A stretch of DNA of 64,000 nucleotides from Varroa destructor (lineage: Eukaryota; Arthropoda; Arachnida; Mesostigmata; Varroidae). This document shows positions 34,351 to 46,091 of the stretch, piece after piece; within the stretch, counting starts at the first letter, position 1; each line of letters starts with the position of its first letter. The translations under genes and the position numbers were made by a program. The stretch is taken from the NCBI RefSeq assembly GCF_002443255.2, contig NW_019211460.1:27872481-27936480 (forward strand). The letters run 5' to 3'. The notes below the pieces were generated by a model. It saw nothing but the letters and a program-made list of their open reading frames with translations, had not been told where the DNA came from and did no database searches.

Positions 34351-34708
34351 AACACACTGCGCAAAAAAGTCGATTTATTTTATGATAGCTCAGAAAGCTG
34401 TGAACAAAGCGAAGACTAGTAGTTTGAACGTAACTATATGCCGGATAGCTTTTACAGAAAACGTCATCACTCTGTGCATGCATTGTGGAAAACTAATAGG
34501 TAGAGGTAAGCGTTCATCTATGGCTAGAGACGTATCCTCACTGCTACTGCCTGTCAGCTGTCATTTTTTACGTTTGATCATTCAGGTTGTATGAGCAACC
34601 TTGTAACCTCATACGTTGTATAGCTTATGGCCAGTGATAGGTGTTTCCCCTTTACATTTGACTGGCAATAGGGACCTTGAAGAAAGCTCATAGTAAAGGC
34701 ATCACAAA

Positions 34709-36964
34709 TCATTCAATAAAACTAGTTTTGACCGTAGATGCCTTTTTAATTGCATCCTTGAATTTGCTACCATCATAGCTTAGATTTAATGAGTTCATGA
34801 GGAAGCACATCTGATCAACAATGTCGTCGATACGTTTATGAATTGGTTTACCCGCCCCATGGCCGGCCTTCGTATCGATTAGGGATAAAAAGGGTCGCAA
34901 AGCGTCATCGTTGGGTTTCCCCGTTTGCTCACGATTTTCTTTAGATTCAACTGACGATCTGATCGTAGAGTTCATGTGGAAATTACTTTGACTCTGCGCA
35001 CGATACTGTAATTCCGCTATGAATTTTAGTGAATGAGACGGCACAACTCGATCATCGTGGTCGGCAGTTGTAATCAGCAAAGCGGGGTAGTTCTCCAGAG
35101 ACTGTGGTATATTGTGTAAAGGTGATATGCGATGAATGAATGCGAACTCAGTAGCGTTGTCCGGGCTACCATAGTCCGACACCCATGCGTGGCCAATAGT
35201 AAACTTGTGAAACCTTAGAAGATCTGCAACGGGAACGCCGGCAATTGCTGCCCCAAAAAGTTCTGGTCGTTGATTCACGCTGGCTAGCGTAACGAAGCCG
35301 CCATTCGAGCGGCCTGTCAACGTTAGGTTTGCCGCAGACGTATAATTGTTCTCTACGAGAAATCTTGCTGCTGCGTGAACATCGTCCAAGGTATTTTGTT
35401 TATACCTCAAACGGCCGGCGTCGTGCCACCGTTCGCCGTATTCACCGCCTCCGCGAACGTTAGCAATGCTCACAAAGAAACCGAGTGTGTAAACAAGCAT
35501 GAGGTTGAATAGTGAAAACGTCGGTGTTAACGATGTACCGAATCCACCGTACACGTACATCAGTGCGGGGTTAGAACGACTTGGCGTTTGATTGGCGCGA
35601 TGCATTATGTACATCGGTATCTTTGTATTGTCAGCACTGTTGAAGAACACCTGCTTGTATTTCAGATCCTCAGTTGTCCACGACTTTAACTCAACTCTTT
35701 TGTACTCGACCAGTTGAGCAAGTGGGGTTCGATCCAGCTCACATCTATAGACTATCGTTGGGTTAGCAAATGAGACAAGCTGAAAAAACACTTCCGACAA
35801 ATGTCGTTCGCCGCTCACCAAAGTAATGCTTCCGATGTCAAAGGGTAGTTTCTGTAGTCGTTCTCCTTTCATATTGAAAATCTCAATCACTGTGGCAACG
35901 TCTTCAATATAGCTGGCGATAAATTTGTTTCGACCCCTGACGTCAACCGACACCAAGGCCCTTTTTGGGTCCTCTGGAATGACCTCTTCCCATTTCTCCG
36001 GTTCGTTGATATTGAGTTTGATCACAGCGTAATTCGGACGATCGATATTAGTTCGCCAATAATAGGTATCCCCATCATTAGTTATGTACGATAGTTTTGA
36101 GGTAAACGTGCCCCTAATTGTTTTCAGCGGTGGAAGTGGTTTGAGCTCCGATGAAATATCGACGACGTACACCATGTTACTGACGAGATCTGCGTATGTC
36201 TCGAGGATAAGCTTCGTTCCGCAATCAGAAACATCGACACGAGTTCTCCATCGAGGGTGATCCGGAAACTCGGCCACAAGTATATCCTCGCTTTGATTTC
36301 CGCCCAACCGATGATAGTAGATTTTTTGGTTTTCCGCTGCTTTGGCATCGGTACCCGACACATCGTGCCCTTTCCAATCGGGATACTGTCCATAAAAGAA
36401 ACCCTTCTCATCATGCGCCCATGCCATGTTTGAGTACCGGACCCTTTCAATTCGATCAGGCAGATCCTGTTTGTCGGAAGTTCTTCTTATGTAGATCGTT
36501 CTCCAGTCAGAGCCGGACTTCGAAATGGCGTAAGCATAATAGTTGCCAGCTTTCGAAGGATATGCACCTGCTATGGCGACAGTACCGTCTTCCGAGAAAA
36601 CGTTAGGATCAAGGAAAACTTCTGCTGACTCATCACTGAGTTCTTTTTTTCGATAAATCACCGACTGATTCTGTAACCCACTATTATGATTGTAGTAATA
36701 ATAAGCGCCAACTTTTCGTGGCGCGGTGAATCTCTCATAATTATAAACAGCGCTCAGAGCATTTTTCATTTCTTGGCGAGAAACACACTCGTTAATAATA
36801 AACGGTTTCGAAATAGAATTTTGCGCTTTTACAAATGCCTTCGTTTCATCAGCATCAGGATTTTCCATCCAGCGATATACATCATCAACCTCGATTCCGT
36901 GAAGCACTTCTTTCACTTGGGCTCGCCTTGGCTTCGGGTATTTGAACGTAGGTAAAAGTCGCAT
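34709..36964 (-). CDS. PREP: prolyl oligopeptidase, intronless
   Basis: The frame is open upstream to 37003 with a GTG, but the first ATG is at 36964, giving 751 residues that begin MRLLPTFKYPKPRR; human PREP has 710. This S9A serine peptidase cleaves after Pro in short peptides in the cytosol. Numbered from this ATG, the N-terminal beta-propeller region contains GLQNQSVIY, FLDPN and SEDGTVA. The hydrolase domain contains YVYGGFG and NVRGGGEYGERWH. The catalytic triad is Ser553 in TGRSNGG, Asp637 in ADHDDRVVP and His702 in TKAGHGAGKP. An insertion of about 26 residues, rich in Ser, Asn and charged residues, lies between Asp and His. No signal peptide is seen. The absence of introns, unlike O-GlcNAcase and LSm5 in this window, suggests a retrocopy origin. 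Two decayed copies and one remnant lie downstream in the same orientation. Confidence 0.95.
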   Translation of the reverse strand: MRLLPTFKYPKPRRAQVKEVLHGIEVDDVYRWMENPDADETKAFVKAQNSISKPFIINECVSRQEMKNALSAVYNYERFTAPRKVGAYYYYNHNSGLQNQSVIYRKKELSDESAEVFLDPNVFSEDGTVAIAGAYPSKAGNYYAYAISKSGSDWRTIYIRRTSDKQDLPDRIERVRYSNMAWAHDEKGFFYGQYPDWKGHDVSGTDAKAAENQKIYYHRLGGNQSEDILVAEFPDHPRWRTRVDVSDCGTKLILETYADLVSNMVYVVDISSELKPLPPLKTIRGTFTSKLSYITNDGDTYYWRTNIDRPNYAVIKLNINEPEKWEEVIPEDPKRALVSVDVRGRNKFIASYIEDVATVIEIFNMKGERLQKLPFDIGSITLVSGERHLSEVFFQLVSFANPTIVYRCELDRTPLAQLVEYKRVELKSWTTEDLKYKQVFFNSADNTKIPMYIMHRANQTPSRSNPALMYVYGGFGTSLTPTFSLFNLMLVYTLGFFVSIANVRGGGEYGERWHDAGRLRYKQNTLDDVHAAARFLVENNYTSAANLTLTGRSNGGFVTLASVNQRPELFGAAIAGVPVADLLRFHKFTIGHAWVSDYGSPDNATEFAFIHRISPLHNIPQSLENYPALLITTADHDDRVVPSHSLKFIAELQYRAQSQSNFHMNSTIRSSVESKENREQTGKPNDDALRPFLSLIDTKAGHGAGKPIHKRIDDIVDQMCFLMNSLNLSYDGSKFKDAIKKASTVKTSFIE

Positions 36965-37019
36965 GCTGAATCCGGCCCCGATTCGATCACCTAGAACTAA
37001 CACTGTATTTTTTACACCC

Positions 37020-37025
37020 TATATA
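37020..37025 (-). promoter_or_regulatory. TATA box of the oligopeptidase gene
   Basis: The minus strand reads AAATATATAGG here. A start about 30 bases downstream (near 36995) would lie after the in-frame GTG at 37003 and about 30 bases before the ATG at 36964, which supports that ATG as the start. Confidence 0.45.
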
Positions 37026-40000
37026 TTTATCTATCGCTGTCAGGACACTGTCTTCATGCCACAATATGCAATCCACAGGCCGCGTGCAGCTATTGTCTGA
37101 ACACTATTGCTTCTAGCAGCTGGAAGCCCAGATCCGTTACCTATGACCGGTAGCTGGTCTTGACGACTGAGCTTGTTCAGCGCGCCAATATTAAACTGAT
37201 CGTCGGTTACTGCTAGACACCGCAGGCGACAGGCTACCCACTGTGACGTAGGGTGAGGGCCGCGATGGCAATCGTCGCGAGGAGGGCACCGCTAAACATA
37301 GACGCGAATGAAATGCCACATATCATCACGGGTAGATCGTCTGACGCCCGTTATGGCCACGAACAACGTGGCTACGTGTTGCGTACGTTGCCCCGTATAA
37401 CATTTTTTTTTAAATACACTTTCATTGTAGCAAAATACTACCCGTTTAATAAAACGGGTGGTAGACATAGTAGACTTCTTGTCAAGCACTGTCATTCGTA
37501 GAGTTCCGAAAAATGAATTAAAAAAAGATACGGACCAAGAGTGCGCGCACGTGTATGCTTGTTGAGTCGGTTTGTCGCCTTTGGTCAGATTGACCCTTGA
37601 CCACTTAATCAGCTCGTAGATAGTAACAGTCGCCGGAAATAAACAGCGCACAGATTGACCAAGTTTATTTTACGTATTGACCAACAAATGGTTAGTCATT
37701 ACTATGAGATACAAAACGTTGTCCACTCGACATTGGATATCGGTCGACGCAAACGTTCGATGAATATAACGGTTTCGAACAGAAAAAAACAGGTATGTCC
37801 CTACAATATACGGCTATAGTTCAATTGGTGAATTCGCTACAAAAGAAAGATCGTCTCGCAAAGAAGAATGAGCAGGTACTTTGCAGCCTTTTTTCATTAC
37901 CTCGCCTGACGGCTTTTATCTAGCCGTCACCTTAATTTAAACTGTAGTTTGGTTGTGTGCTTTAAAATGTATATGATTTTACGTTATGCTGGTTCCTTCC
38001 CGAGTTCATGGGAGAGTAACACGGCCCATAAATAATCATTATTGGACATCACGCAACAATGAAGATCAGATAATCCAGTAAGATAATTATGTAGTGGTTG
38101 TGTAAAAGTTATATTTTTTTTTACCTATTTTTTCTGAGGTGGTTATTTCGCAACGCTTTATGAGAAGTCAGCCACTGTACGAAAACAAACACACGCTATA
38201 ATTTTATTGTTACACCATTGGACGTCGAGTATATTTTAACCTCAAGGAAGTTTGACCGGGGCCATGAAGATACGAGCAGCCCCTACCTGCATATCGGTGG
38301 AAAAACACCAATTAACTTGGCCAAGAAATCTGCATTTGTGGACGGTCTAATTAATAGAGACCCAGATTATAAGCACGTGTTCTCGTATTTCTTTTTGCTT
38401 CCAGTGTTCATTCAACGACAAATTATTAGGTAGATTACCAAGCAACTGCTGCGATTTGATCGAACGTTATTATCGACGTAAATATTATCTGTCACGAAAA
38501 CTGGTTAACAACTTACAGTAGGCCGAAAGCGACAACATTTATTCATTCATTTGTAACTTTACGATTCTGGCTTTTAGTCAGATGGCGAACAGATCTATCG
38601 CAATACCAGACAGCGTATGATCTATAGTGTCGTTCCTACAAAACGTTAAATAAGACGTATTAACAAGTACTGCTGTCGTGTACTCAAGAGACGACAGAGG
38701 AAAGACAATTGTATGTTTTTCCCTAACAATCTCTGATTGTTTACTCGTATCACTGTGAACTTACCAGCTATAACGCGGAATATCATCACAACCGATGATA
38801 TGCCTGAGTGTCCTGAAACCTAGAGACTTTCATTTGTATAGTCCTTCAAAAATTTCAATCGTTGCAAATAATAGGCAAGTGTTTACTAGAGCTTGTCATA
38901 TAAATAAGCAATGAACAAATTGCTCACAAAGCTAAAGGGTCACTTAACAAGGGCAGCGAACGACTGACGCGTTACAGAGCCGTCTCTGCCATTCTCTATC
39001 AAATTCTTTTGCACATATACTCTACACATATATATATATTTGAGTACGTATAACTAAGGAAGATCTAGTCCGGTAATAAGTCAAATAGATGAGTTGTATT
39101 TTTCTGAAGTTTGTCATTAAAGCTAATCTGCAAAGCGGATGCCGGTTCATTTTTTTTTTTAATAACTTTTTTGTTAACGATGTTGCAATAATCGTTCCAA
39201 CAGCTTCGACGTGCTCCACATATAGTTCAGGACTGTTGAATGATTTCTTTAATTATAGAAGATGGCCATAATAGAGGATTTTAATAATGCTGCGTCATGC
39301 TAATCTTCTAGCGTGCGATACCAAAAGCGCGAAAACGATCAATACCTGTATGAACAGGACTTTAGTTACAAACAGGACATTCACATTTAACAATGGAGAC
39401 CCACGATATAATAGGACGGGTGCGTAAATATCGCGGCGATAAGAACCGGTACGAATGTAAGTTAATTTTCAGTCTCTCATTATCGGCGATCTGCTCAATA
39501 GAATTAATACAAAACTTAGAAATGCCCGCGTACATTGACTTACGAGAGCAACTGTAGGCAAAATAATGATGGCCCATTTATTAATTCTTGATAGCTTAAT
39601 ATTGAGATAATCTACTGTCTATAAGAATTTTAGAAGATATTTTGACTAATGGTGTTCCTCTATAAGGCAGCCGCTTCTATGATCAAAAAAAGTTTTCGCC
39701 ATTTCTAAATTTAGTAAGAATGTATCTAAAAATATGTATAGTAGATTTAATAATAACAGATAGATTTCATTGCAAATCAGCGTACTGAAAGCGAAAAAAA
39801 AAAGTTTGGGTAGATTTCATTTAACGCCTTCGTTGTCGGCAGCGTCTAAAGCGTCATTTAATATTGATAGACTTCATGCCGTGCTCAGTTGCTTACAGAT
39901 TTTTTTTTTTTTGATAAGATGCATTTACCACTTTGTAAACTCCGATGGTGACTCTCTGTTTCGGTTGATTTCTTTTGGCAAATAGTAAATTGTGTCTGTG

Positions 40001-41060
40001 TCAGGCAGTGGCTGCCAATAGCTAAATACACCTTTTGGCAGCAACAGGGTGTCGCCTATTATATTACATTCAAAATAAAAGAAAAATTGTTAAAAATCTA
40101 ATATCGGCTCATATATAGTTGTAGTTGTTACCAAGTATATGTGTAAAATCCAGGTGGAAACGAAAGTACATGAAACAATCGTTAAGTCCAGAGCCCTTGC
40201 ATTTATGAAGTCTGTCAACAAAATGAATTTGTTAAGGTTTGGATACAATAATATCACGTGCTCCATCAGATACTGGCTTAACTGCGACAATCTGCTTTCA
40301 AAGACGTTCGAGTGTCTCCCGTAATGGCGGAAACGGTGGTGCTCTTGACATGCTCTGCCGTCGGCAAACTTTAAATCTGGTCACAATTCTTGTGCTGAGA
40401 CACTGAAAAGCTATATCTATAAATGGTATCTTTGAAGCCCATGAAGGGAACTTTGTACAGAAGAGACAAGCAAATTCATTAGGTCAAGACGATTCGACTG
40501 TTTATTCCAAAGAAAAAAAAGGAACTGTTTATGTGAATGGTATTGGCTTTACGTTTAATGGTGGGTGGTATATCTTGTGAATTTACAGTCAAAACGTGTT
40601 TGTGCACCAAATTCACTTTATAGGGAGGGACACGTGATGGTCTAGATTGGAAACTAATGCTGTTTCATGCTGGAAGCCAACCATCGGAAGCGTTTATTTA
40701 TATCATCATAGCACTCTCTATCCAATCGGCGTGGACCTAACTCCACATTTAACCAACCTATGTTGATTTCCTTACCACTGACTAAAGGACGCAATAATTT
40801 AATTAATGAAAAGATAGGTACTTTCTTCCCTTTAGGAGCCGCTTGTTTTTCACACGTATTGTCCTACAGCTCATTAGCTCTGTCTAACAAGACTCAAGCG
40901 CATATAGTGAAAGAAACGAATTGACTATCTACACGCATATATATATATATGGTAATTCCAAAGAGTTCATAACTCTGCGGTAAATAGTAAAATTTAAATA
41001 TCGTTTAAAGCAAAAAAAGTTAAAATAGGAACTAGCAGAATCTGCTTATCGATTGCAGGC
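37026..41060. other. intergenic, no gene recognised
   Basis: A frame at about 38218-38433 has protein-like composition but no ATG, no domain and no clear splice sites. Nothing else can be supported in this 4-kb stretch. Confidence 0.4.
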
Positions 41061-41065
41061 CACTG

Positions 41066-41108
41066 GATAAAAGAACAACGAAGGGTCTTTCGGACATAGA
41101 AATCAGTT
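41066..41108 (+). promoter_or_regulatory. possible FABP core promoter
   Basis: GATAAAAG (41066-41073) is followed by TCAGTT (41103-41108), an arthropod initiator match, about 65 bases before the FABP ATG. The spacing is slightly long for a TATA/initiator pair. Confidence 0.3.
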
Positions 41109-41169
41109 GCCGCATAGCCGACGTGAAATTCTAATCGGTGGCAACTTAGTTGGCAAGGTGTATGCAGCC

Positions 41170-44100
41170 ATGGCAGACTCGTTAGCGGGAGTTTGGCGCT
41201 TAGAGAGCAGTGACGATTTTGAAGCGCTAATGGCTTCGTTTGGTGTCGGCTTAATCATGAGAAAACTGGCAATTAAAACTGTACCTACATTAACCATACT
41301 AATAAAGGTAAGACTGATCTATCGTTGCTTAAAGCCCCTTTAGAACTTGCATAGGTAACACAACTAAGTTGGCTTTTAAATATCAAACAGTCTACGGATT
41401 AATATAATTCAACCTAAGAGGACTGTTATGAAATAATCTATTGCGCGAAATGTTCGATATATCCTCTCAGCCGGCCAATGCATGTTTCTATCTGCCAACA
41501 ACTAGCAAGACCATATAGTACTGCCACTACGGTCGGCCATGATATTGAACAGTGCAAGTGTATTTCACTGAAAATTTCCATTTGGAACATTGTGATTTGC
41601 AGCAACCTCGTCATATCTGGTTATATAGAGTTGTATTCTTAACGCAGTGCTGAAATTAACGCCCGAAGATCGCCCTAGTACTTGCATTACTCCGTATTAT
41701 AAAGTTTAGTCAACGACTAACGCTTCTAACGTATCTTAGCGCGTAATCCAGCGGCACGTTGATCGTCTATAGATTCCACCCACAAAGTATGTGGGCTTTT
41801 GCAACGGTTGACAATAAAGATGTACTTTTTAAGTAAACCAGTGCGCTTGTTAAAAGCGCTCTAACGTCGTATCAAGTCACACAAGGTTACAGTATTCGTG
41901 CTTTCTATATAAACCTGTGAATTTTATGTAAACATGGAATTCCACGCAGGGCTAGAATGAAAAATTTGCTTGACGTTTATCTACTGACATACGTATGTTG
42001 TGTGCTTTAATCGCGACCGTAAGATGGGAGCTAGGCTCCGCTTGGAAATTGCCTCGAGTAATTAGCAAAAACTGATCCGAGAACAAAATATTGTTGCTGA
42101 GAAAGAGCGCCCAATCTGTAACGTCTAATATATGTATTCTTCTGTTCTTTTTCTGTATTAGGAAAAAGGTAGCTACAAGCATTCTAGCGTATGACACAGG
42201 AACGTATATTATAAAAATAGTCTGTGTTTAGCGTTCACTTCATAATATTGATAGCAACGACCAGCCAGGTAGTTGATTCAGACCCGTGAGCGTGTCGATA
42301 AAAAATGACTGAAACCAAAAACTATCCGTTGTCAAATATTAGCATTGTTATTTTTCCAGTGTTGCCTATACGTCTCGTGATTTATCAGCCTGAGAATGAG
42401 GTCGCACAAATTTGATAGCTTTCACCGTTAAATACGGAAGACGCGTGGCAAAGAAGTTTCGGAAGCGTTCAGTATTTAAATAGGTTATAGGGCATAACAA
42501 CGAAGATCTCTACAAAGCTAAAACCAACGGCGTGACGACATGACGAAAGTCTGTCGACGGACATATCTTTCTTTGTTGGCATAGCTGCAGCGTAAACAGC
42601 CGAGCCCATTATGAGATAGTGTTTCCTCTGTAGTTGTAATTCAGCAACCCCTAACGCCGATTATTTAACACTTGTCTTTTACATGTGCGTTATTCAAGTC
42701 AAGCCGTAAAAATACATCGTATGCGCAGTGTGGCCTTTATTACCAGTGAAGTGCCGCGTTCGGGGAAGAAATTGACGACGAGTATGTAAGAAGTTGAAGT
42801 CGTCGCGACGTTGACAATGCAAAGATAGGAAAATGGGCACTTCCACTGAAACTCTTTTGATGACGGTGGCTGTAGTAGGTTAAGAAGCACTGCGCCCTAC
42901 TGAAGAGATCTGAGTCACGAAAAGTAAGACACTTGTTGTTGCATGTTTTAGAAAAAGCTAATTGTTAGCTGGACTGCACGGAACTTGCTTGTGTTCTTTC
43001 GTGCTGCATACGTCACGACGCAGACTGGTGCACGTGAGAACGTCGAGGGCATTTTTCATGAAGCTACTTCGGTCAGAGATTCGGCATACAATGGAGCGCA
43101 GGACAAGTTAACCCGCCCGCCCTTGAGCATCGAAGCCTCGCTTCAGTCTTCTGACAGTCGAAAAAATGGGTGTCTTCGGTTCTTTCAACCAAATGCCATA
43201 TTGGCAGGGTGCCTTACAAAAGCAGATATTGTCCAGTAGAATTGCGAGCACATGGAATTCTTTTGATATCTTACTAGTTTGCTCATCGATCCCTTATAGG
43301 TTAGAGGATCTCCGTGAAACTTGCCCGATGGCAACCTACTGTGTTAAACAAGAACTAAGAAATTTGTTTCTCATGGTAGCCGAACCTTTTTCCAGGACTA
43401 GCGTTCTAATGGTATCTAATTTAGTTTCTGCTAGATTGTTCGAAATCTCTACAGCCCAGTGTCTCTCAAACTAACCCAAGTCACATTCGCATTCAATCTG
43501 GGTATCGTAGAAATACGTTGTGACAAACTAATCTACAGAACCATTTGTTGCAACAGTTTAACTTGTAGAAAGTAGGATGTACGTGATCATTTTACGTGCA
43601 GGGCGTTCTTGATCTTCGAGCCTTCAGTTGTGCCGTCGTTGCAGATCCATGTTGATAGGCATATTTATGGAATCTACAATGTTATGTATACGTTGTAGTC
43701 TGATGTTGATATTTAGGACTCCTTTTAAATTTGAACGATTCATGTTGGGTCGTTTATCGTAGCGGATCTACGCCCGTCCGCTTTTCTGGTATTATTTTTG
43801 CCCGAATAATCGCTGTTTTCTTTAAAAATTTTAAGAAGCATTTCCATCAAACAAATTGGAAGAGCGAAAAGGAATGAAAATTCCCCATATTTTTATTATT
43901 ATTATTATTATAGACTTTTGGCCGAAAATTTGATTTTCGTTTTTTTCTTTTTTGAATTTTTCGACGTGGACATCGTTAACAAAGAGATTACACATGTCAG
44001 TATTGGTTGACATACGCCTACTACTAAAAAACAAAGTGAGCTATAATACATTTCATAGAAACCTGTTTTAGTATTTATTTATTGTTTAGATACTATTCTA

Positions 44101-44233
44101 CATACAAAAATCTTGTTTTTCTATTCAGAACGACAGTGAATGGGAGATTTGTACCGAGGTTTGGTCTAACACATGGACGACGAAATTCGAAATTGGCAAG
44201 GAATTCGACGAGAAATTACCAAACGGTAAAAAG
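41170..44233 (+). CDS. cytosolic fatty-acid-binding protein, exons 1 and 2 only
   Basis: Exon 1 (41170..41307) encodes 46 residues beginning MADSLAGVWRLESSDDFE and containing GVGLIMRK and TVPTLTI, the first beta strand and helix-turn-helix lid of the FABP/CRABP family. Exon 2 (44129..44233) encodes 35 residues, including NDSEWEICTE, TKFEIGKEFDE and NGKK. Donors AAG|GTAAGA and AAG|GTTAGT and acceptor TTCAG all give phase 0. Together they cover 81 of about 130 residues. FABPs carry fatty acids or other hydrophobic ligands inside a ten-strand barrel in the cytosol. The last part, which carries the Arg-x-Tyr ligand-binding motif, was not found downstream on this strand. The gene may continue through a long intron, may be truncated, or may use an exon I missed. 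Intron 1 is 2.8 kb, long for this window. Confidence 0.8.
42745..42860 (+). pseudogene. possible decayed FABP exon in FABP intron 1
   Basis: One frame reads AAFGEEIDDEYVRS before a stop; the next frame continues EVEVVATLTM and ENGHF. This resembles the GEEF-E and VKSTVTL-ENG strands of FABPs. Stops and a frame change are needed, so it is at best a dead exon, and the similarity may be chance. Confidence 0.25.
43893..43910. repeat. (TTA)n microsatellite
   Basis: Six TTA units in FABP intron 1, upstream of exon 2. Confidence 0.85.
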
Positions 44234-46051
44234 GTTAGTAGCAAAAAAATTTCTAGGGGGAAATTGTCTGTGAGCATTGCTTTCCACTCAGTACAACGCT
44301 TATATAAACCATTGCTTGTCAGTGTTGTACAAATACTATAGGACACATTAGCCAGATACTAATTAAGCAAATGAACAGACTTCTCTCATAGATCCTATTG
44401 TAAAGATGCCTCTATTTAAAAAGATTATAGCTTCGATTTTCTATGTGAAGTCTACTATTAATGGTGGTAGTAAGTTTCTTTCCTATACGTTTTATCGATT
44501 GTTCATTTCACACCGTTCTTATTATCTTTCTATACTAGTGATGCGTACGTTTTTTTCTAGCCTAATTTAACCTTTACAAAAACAAATTACAAGACCTTTG
44601 AGTATTCTATTTGAAACACGCGTTGTTAACTTACCACAGGAACTATCTTTATTCCAATAAATAGTACTTCAGCTGCTAATATATATCTACTATTTTCGTA
44701 AGCAATTCTCATGGTTCGATAGGTAATGCGGCGTTCGTCATCATGATCAAACACTTCCAACTGGCAATAAAAACGAAAATGTAGTTGTTACCTAATAGCT
44801 TATTGCCCAGGTCGAACGGTCGCTAACTTGGTACGTGTATGGGAACACAGATCGTTTCATTCGGATTTTTTCCGCTATGGAAAGCAGTGCACTTTCCCAG
44901 AAACAAACAGTTTTAATGTCTCGTTCGTTACACGAGTCTTTACAAAAAGAATTCTAGGCAATCAATATAAGACGCAACTTCCTCTAAACGGGTGGTCCAG
45001 TATATTGGGAAAGAATAAACTTTATGCCTGCAATTATCCCAATATGACCTACGATGAAATAGCGCGGAAAGAGTCTTATACTTAACTAACTAGCGAAAAC
45101 TTCTTCTTCGTTTTTTAACTAATACGAAAGCTAGCAGTAGGACACGCCAGGTATCAATCAATATTAAACCTACTAATATAATTAAGCATCGCAGACTAAA
45201 CGCAGTTGTTTCGATCGATAAAGTTTACGAAAAAGCAGCTGTTTGTATTAAACGTGACACCTCCCGTCGCTAGCTGTTTGCTCAGTGTGTAGTGTCATTT
45301 GGAAGTGGATCACTAGAAGCATGTTGAAAACTTATTTAGCACCAGATCACCCAAGGCTATGAAGTTACTTTTAGATTAATTCTATTTCAGAAATATCTTT
45401 TGCTGAATATGCATTGTGAAGTAAGTTCTACCATTGTGTTAACGGTTCTTAATTCAGCCGGATCGCTTGATGAATTCAGAGAATTGGATGTCTGGCTTAT
45501 ATCATACGCGCATCGTGCACGTCTGGCATGAGAACGTCCTCGCATGCTCTTGTTCTGAAGTCAATTAATAGCTCTGAATTTGCGTTGTTTAGGTAGATGT
45601 TACACGAGTCGAGTAATGCAGTTAGTTATTCCCAGATCCCAAAACGCTAACTTAACACAATGTCCAAGCACGTAAAGAAATCGTAGTTGTTGTTAAGTTC
45701 GTCTCAGTCGAACCATAGCAATCCTGCATACGGCAAGGTATTTTCAGCTGATTTCACATCCATTCCTTAATTACTAAAGTAATTTAGACTAAGGAAGTTA
45801 TACGACATCAACTTCGCAGCAGTCTCTAAAATACAACTCAGATACACGGCCTTTGTAACGCTTTGTACTTTGTGCTGTACAATATTACGTATATATCTTA
45901 ATTTGAGACCGAATAGCGTGCGATAGAATAAGCCTATCAATATTTTGATGTGGACAAATCTTCCCCCAGCAAGTTTTGGGGTTAAATGATCATGTAAGCC
46001 TAGCCTATACGAATTCTACGGCGTATTTACGCTATTGCGCGTGTTTATATT

Positions 46052-46054
<3 letters not shown>

Positions 46055-46089
<35 letters not shown>
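46055..46089. repeat. (AT)n microsatellite
   Basis: An uninterrupted AT run of about 35 bases, the longest dinucleotide tract in the window. Confidence 0.92.

Positions 46090-46091
<2 letters not shown>

Noticed and set aside
37001..37003. Upstream GTG as start of the oligopeptidase
   Set aside because: Nuclear genes rarely use GTG, and the TATA box position would place it before the transcription start; the ATG at 36964 also fits the family N-terminus better.
38218..38433. 71-codon frame with protein-like composition
   Set aside because: It begins at TTG, has no clear acceptor, and no domain is recognised.
43166..43474. 102-codon frame in FABP intron 1
   Set aside because: It lies within the intron, overlaps another frame and shows no homology.
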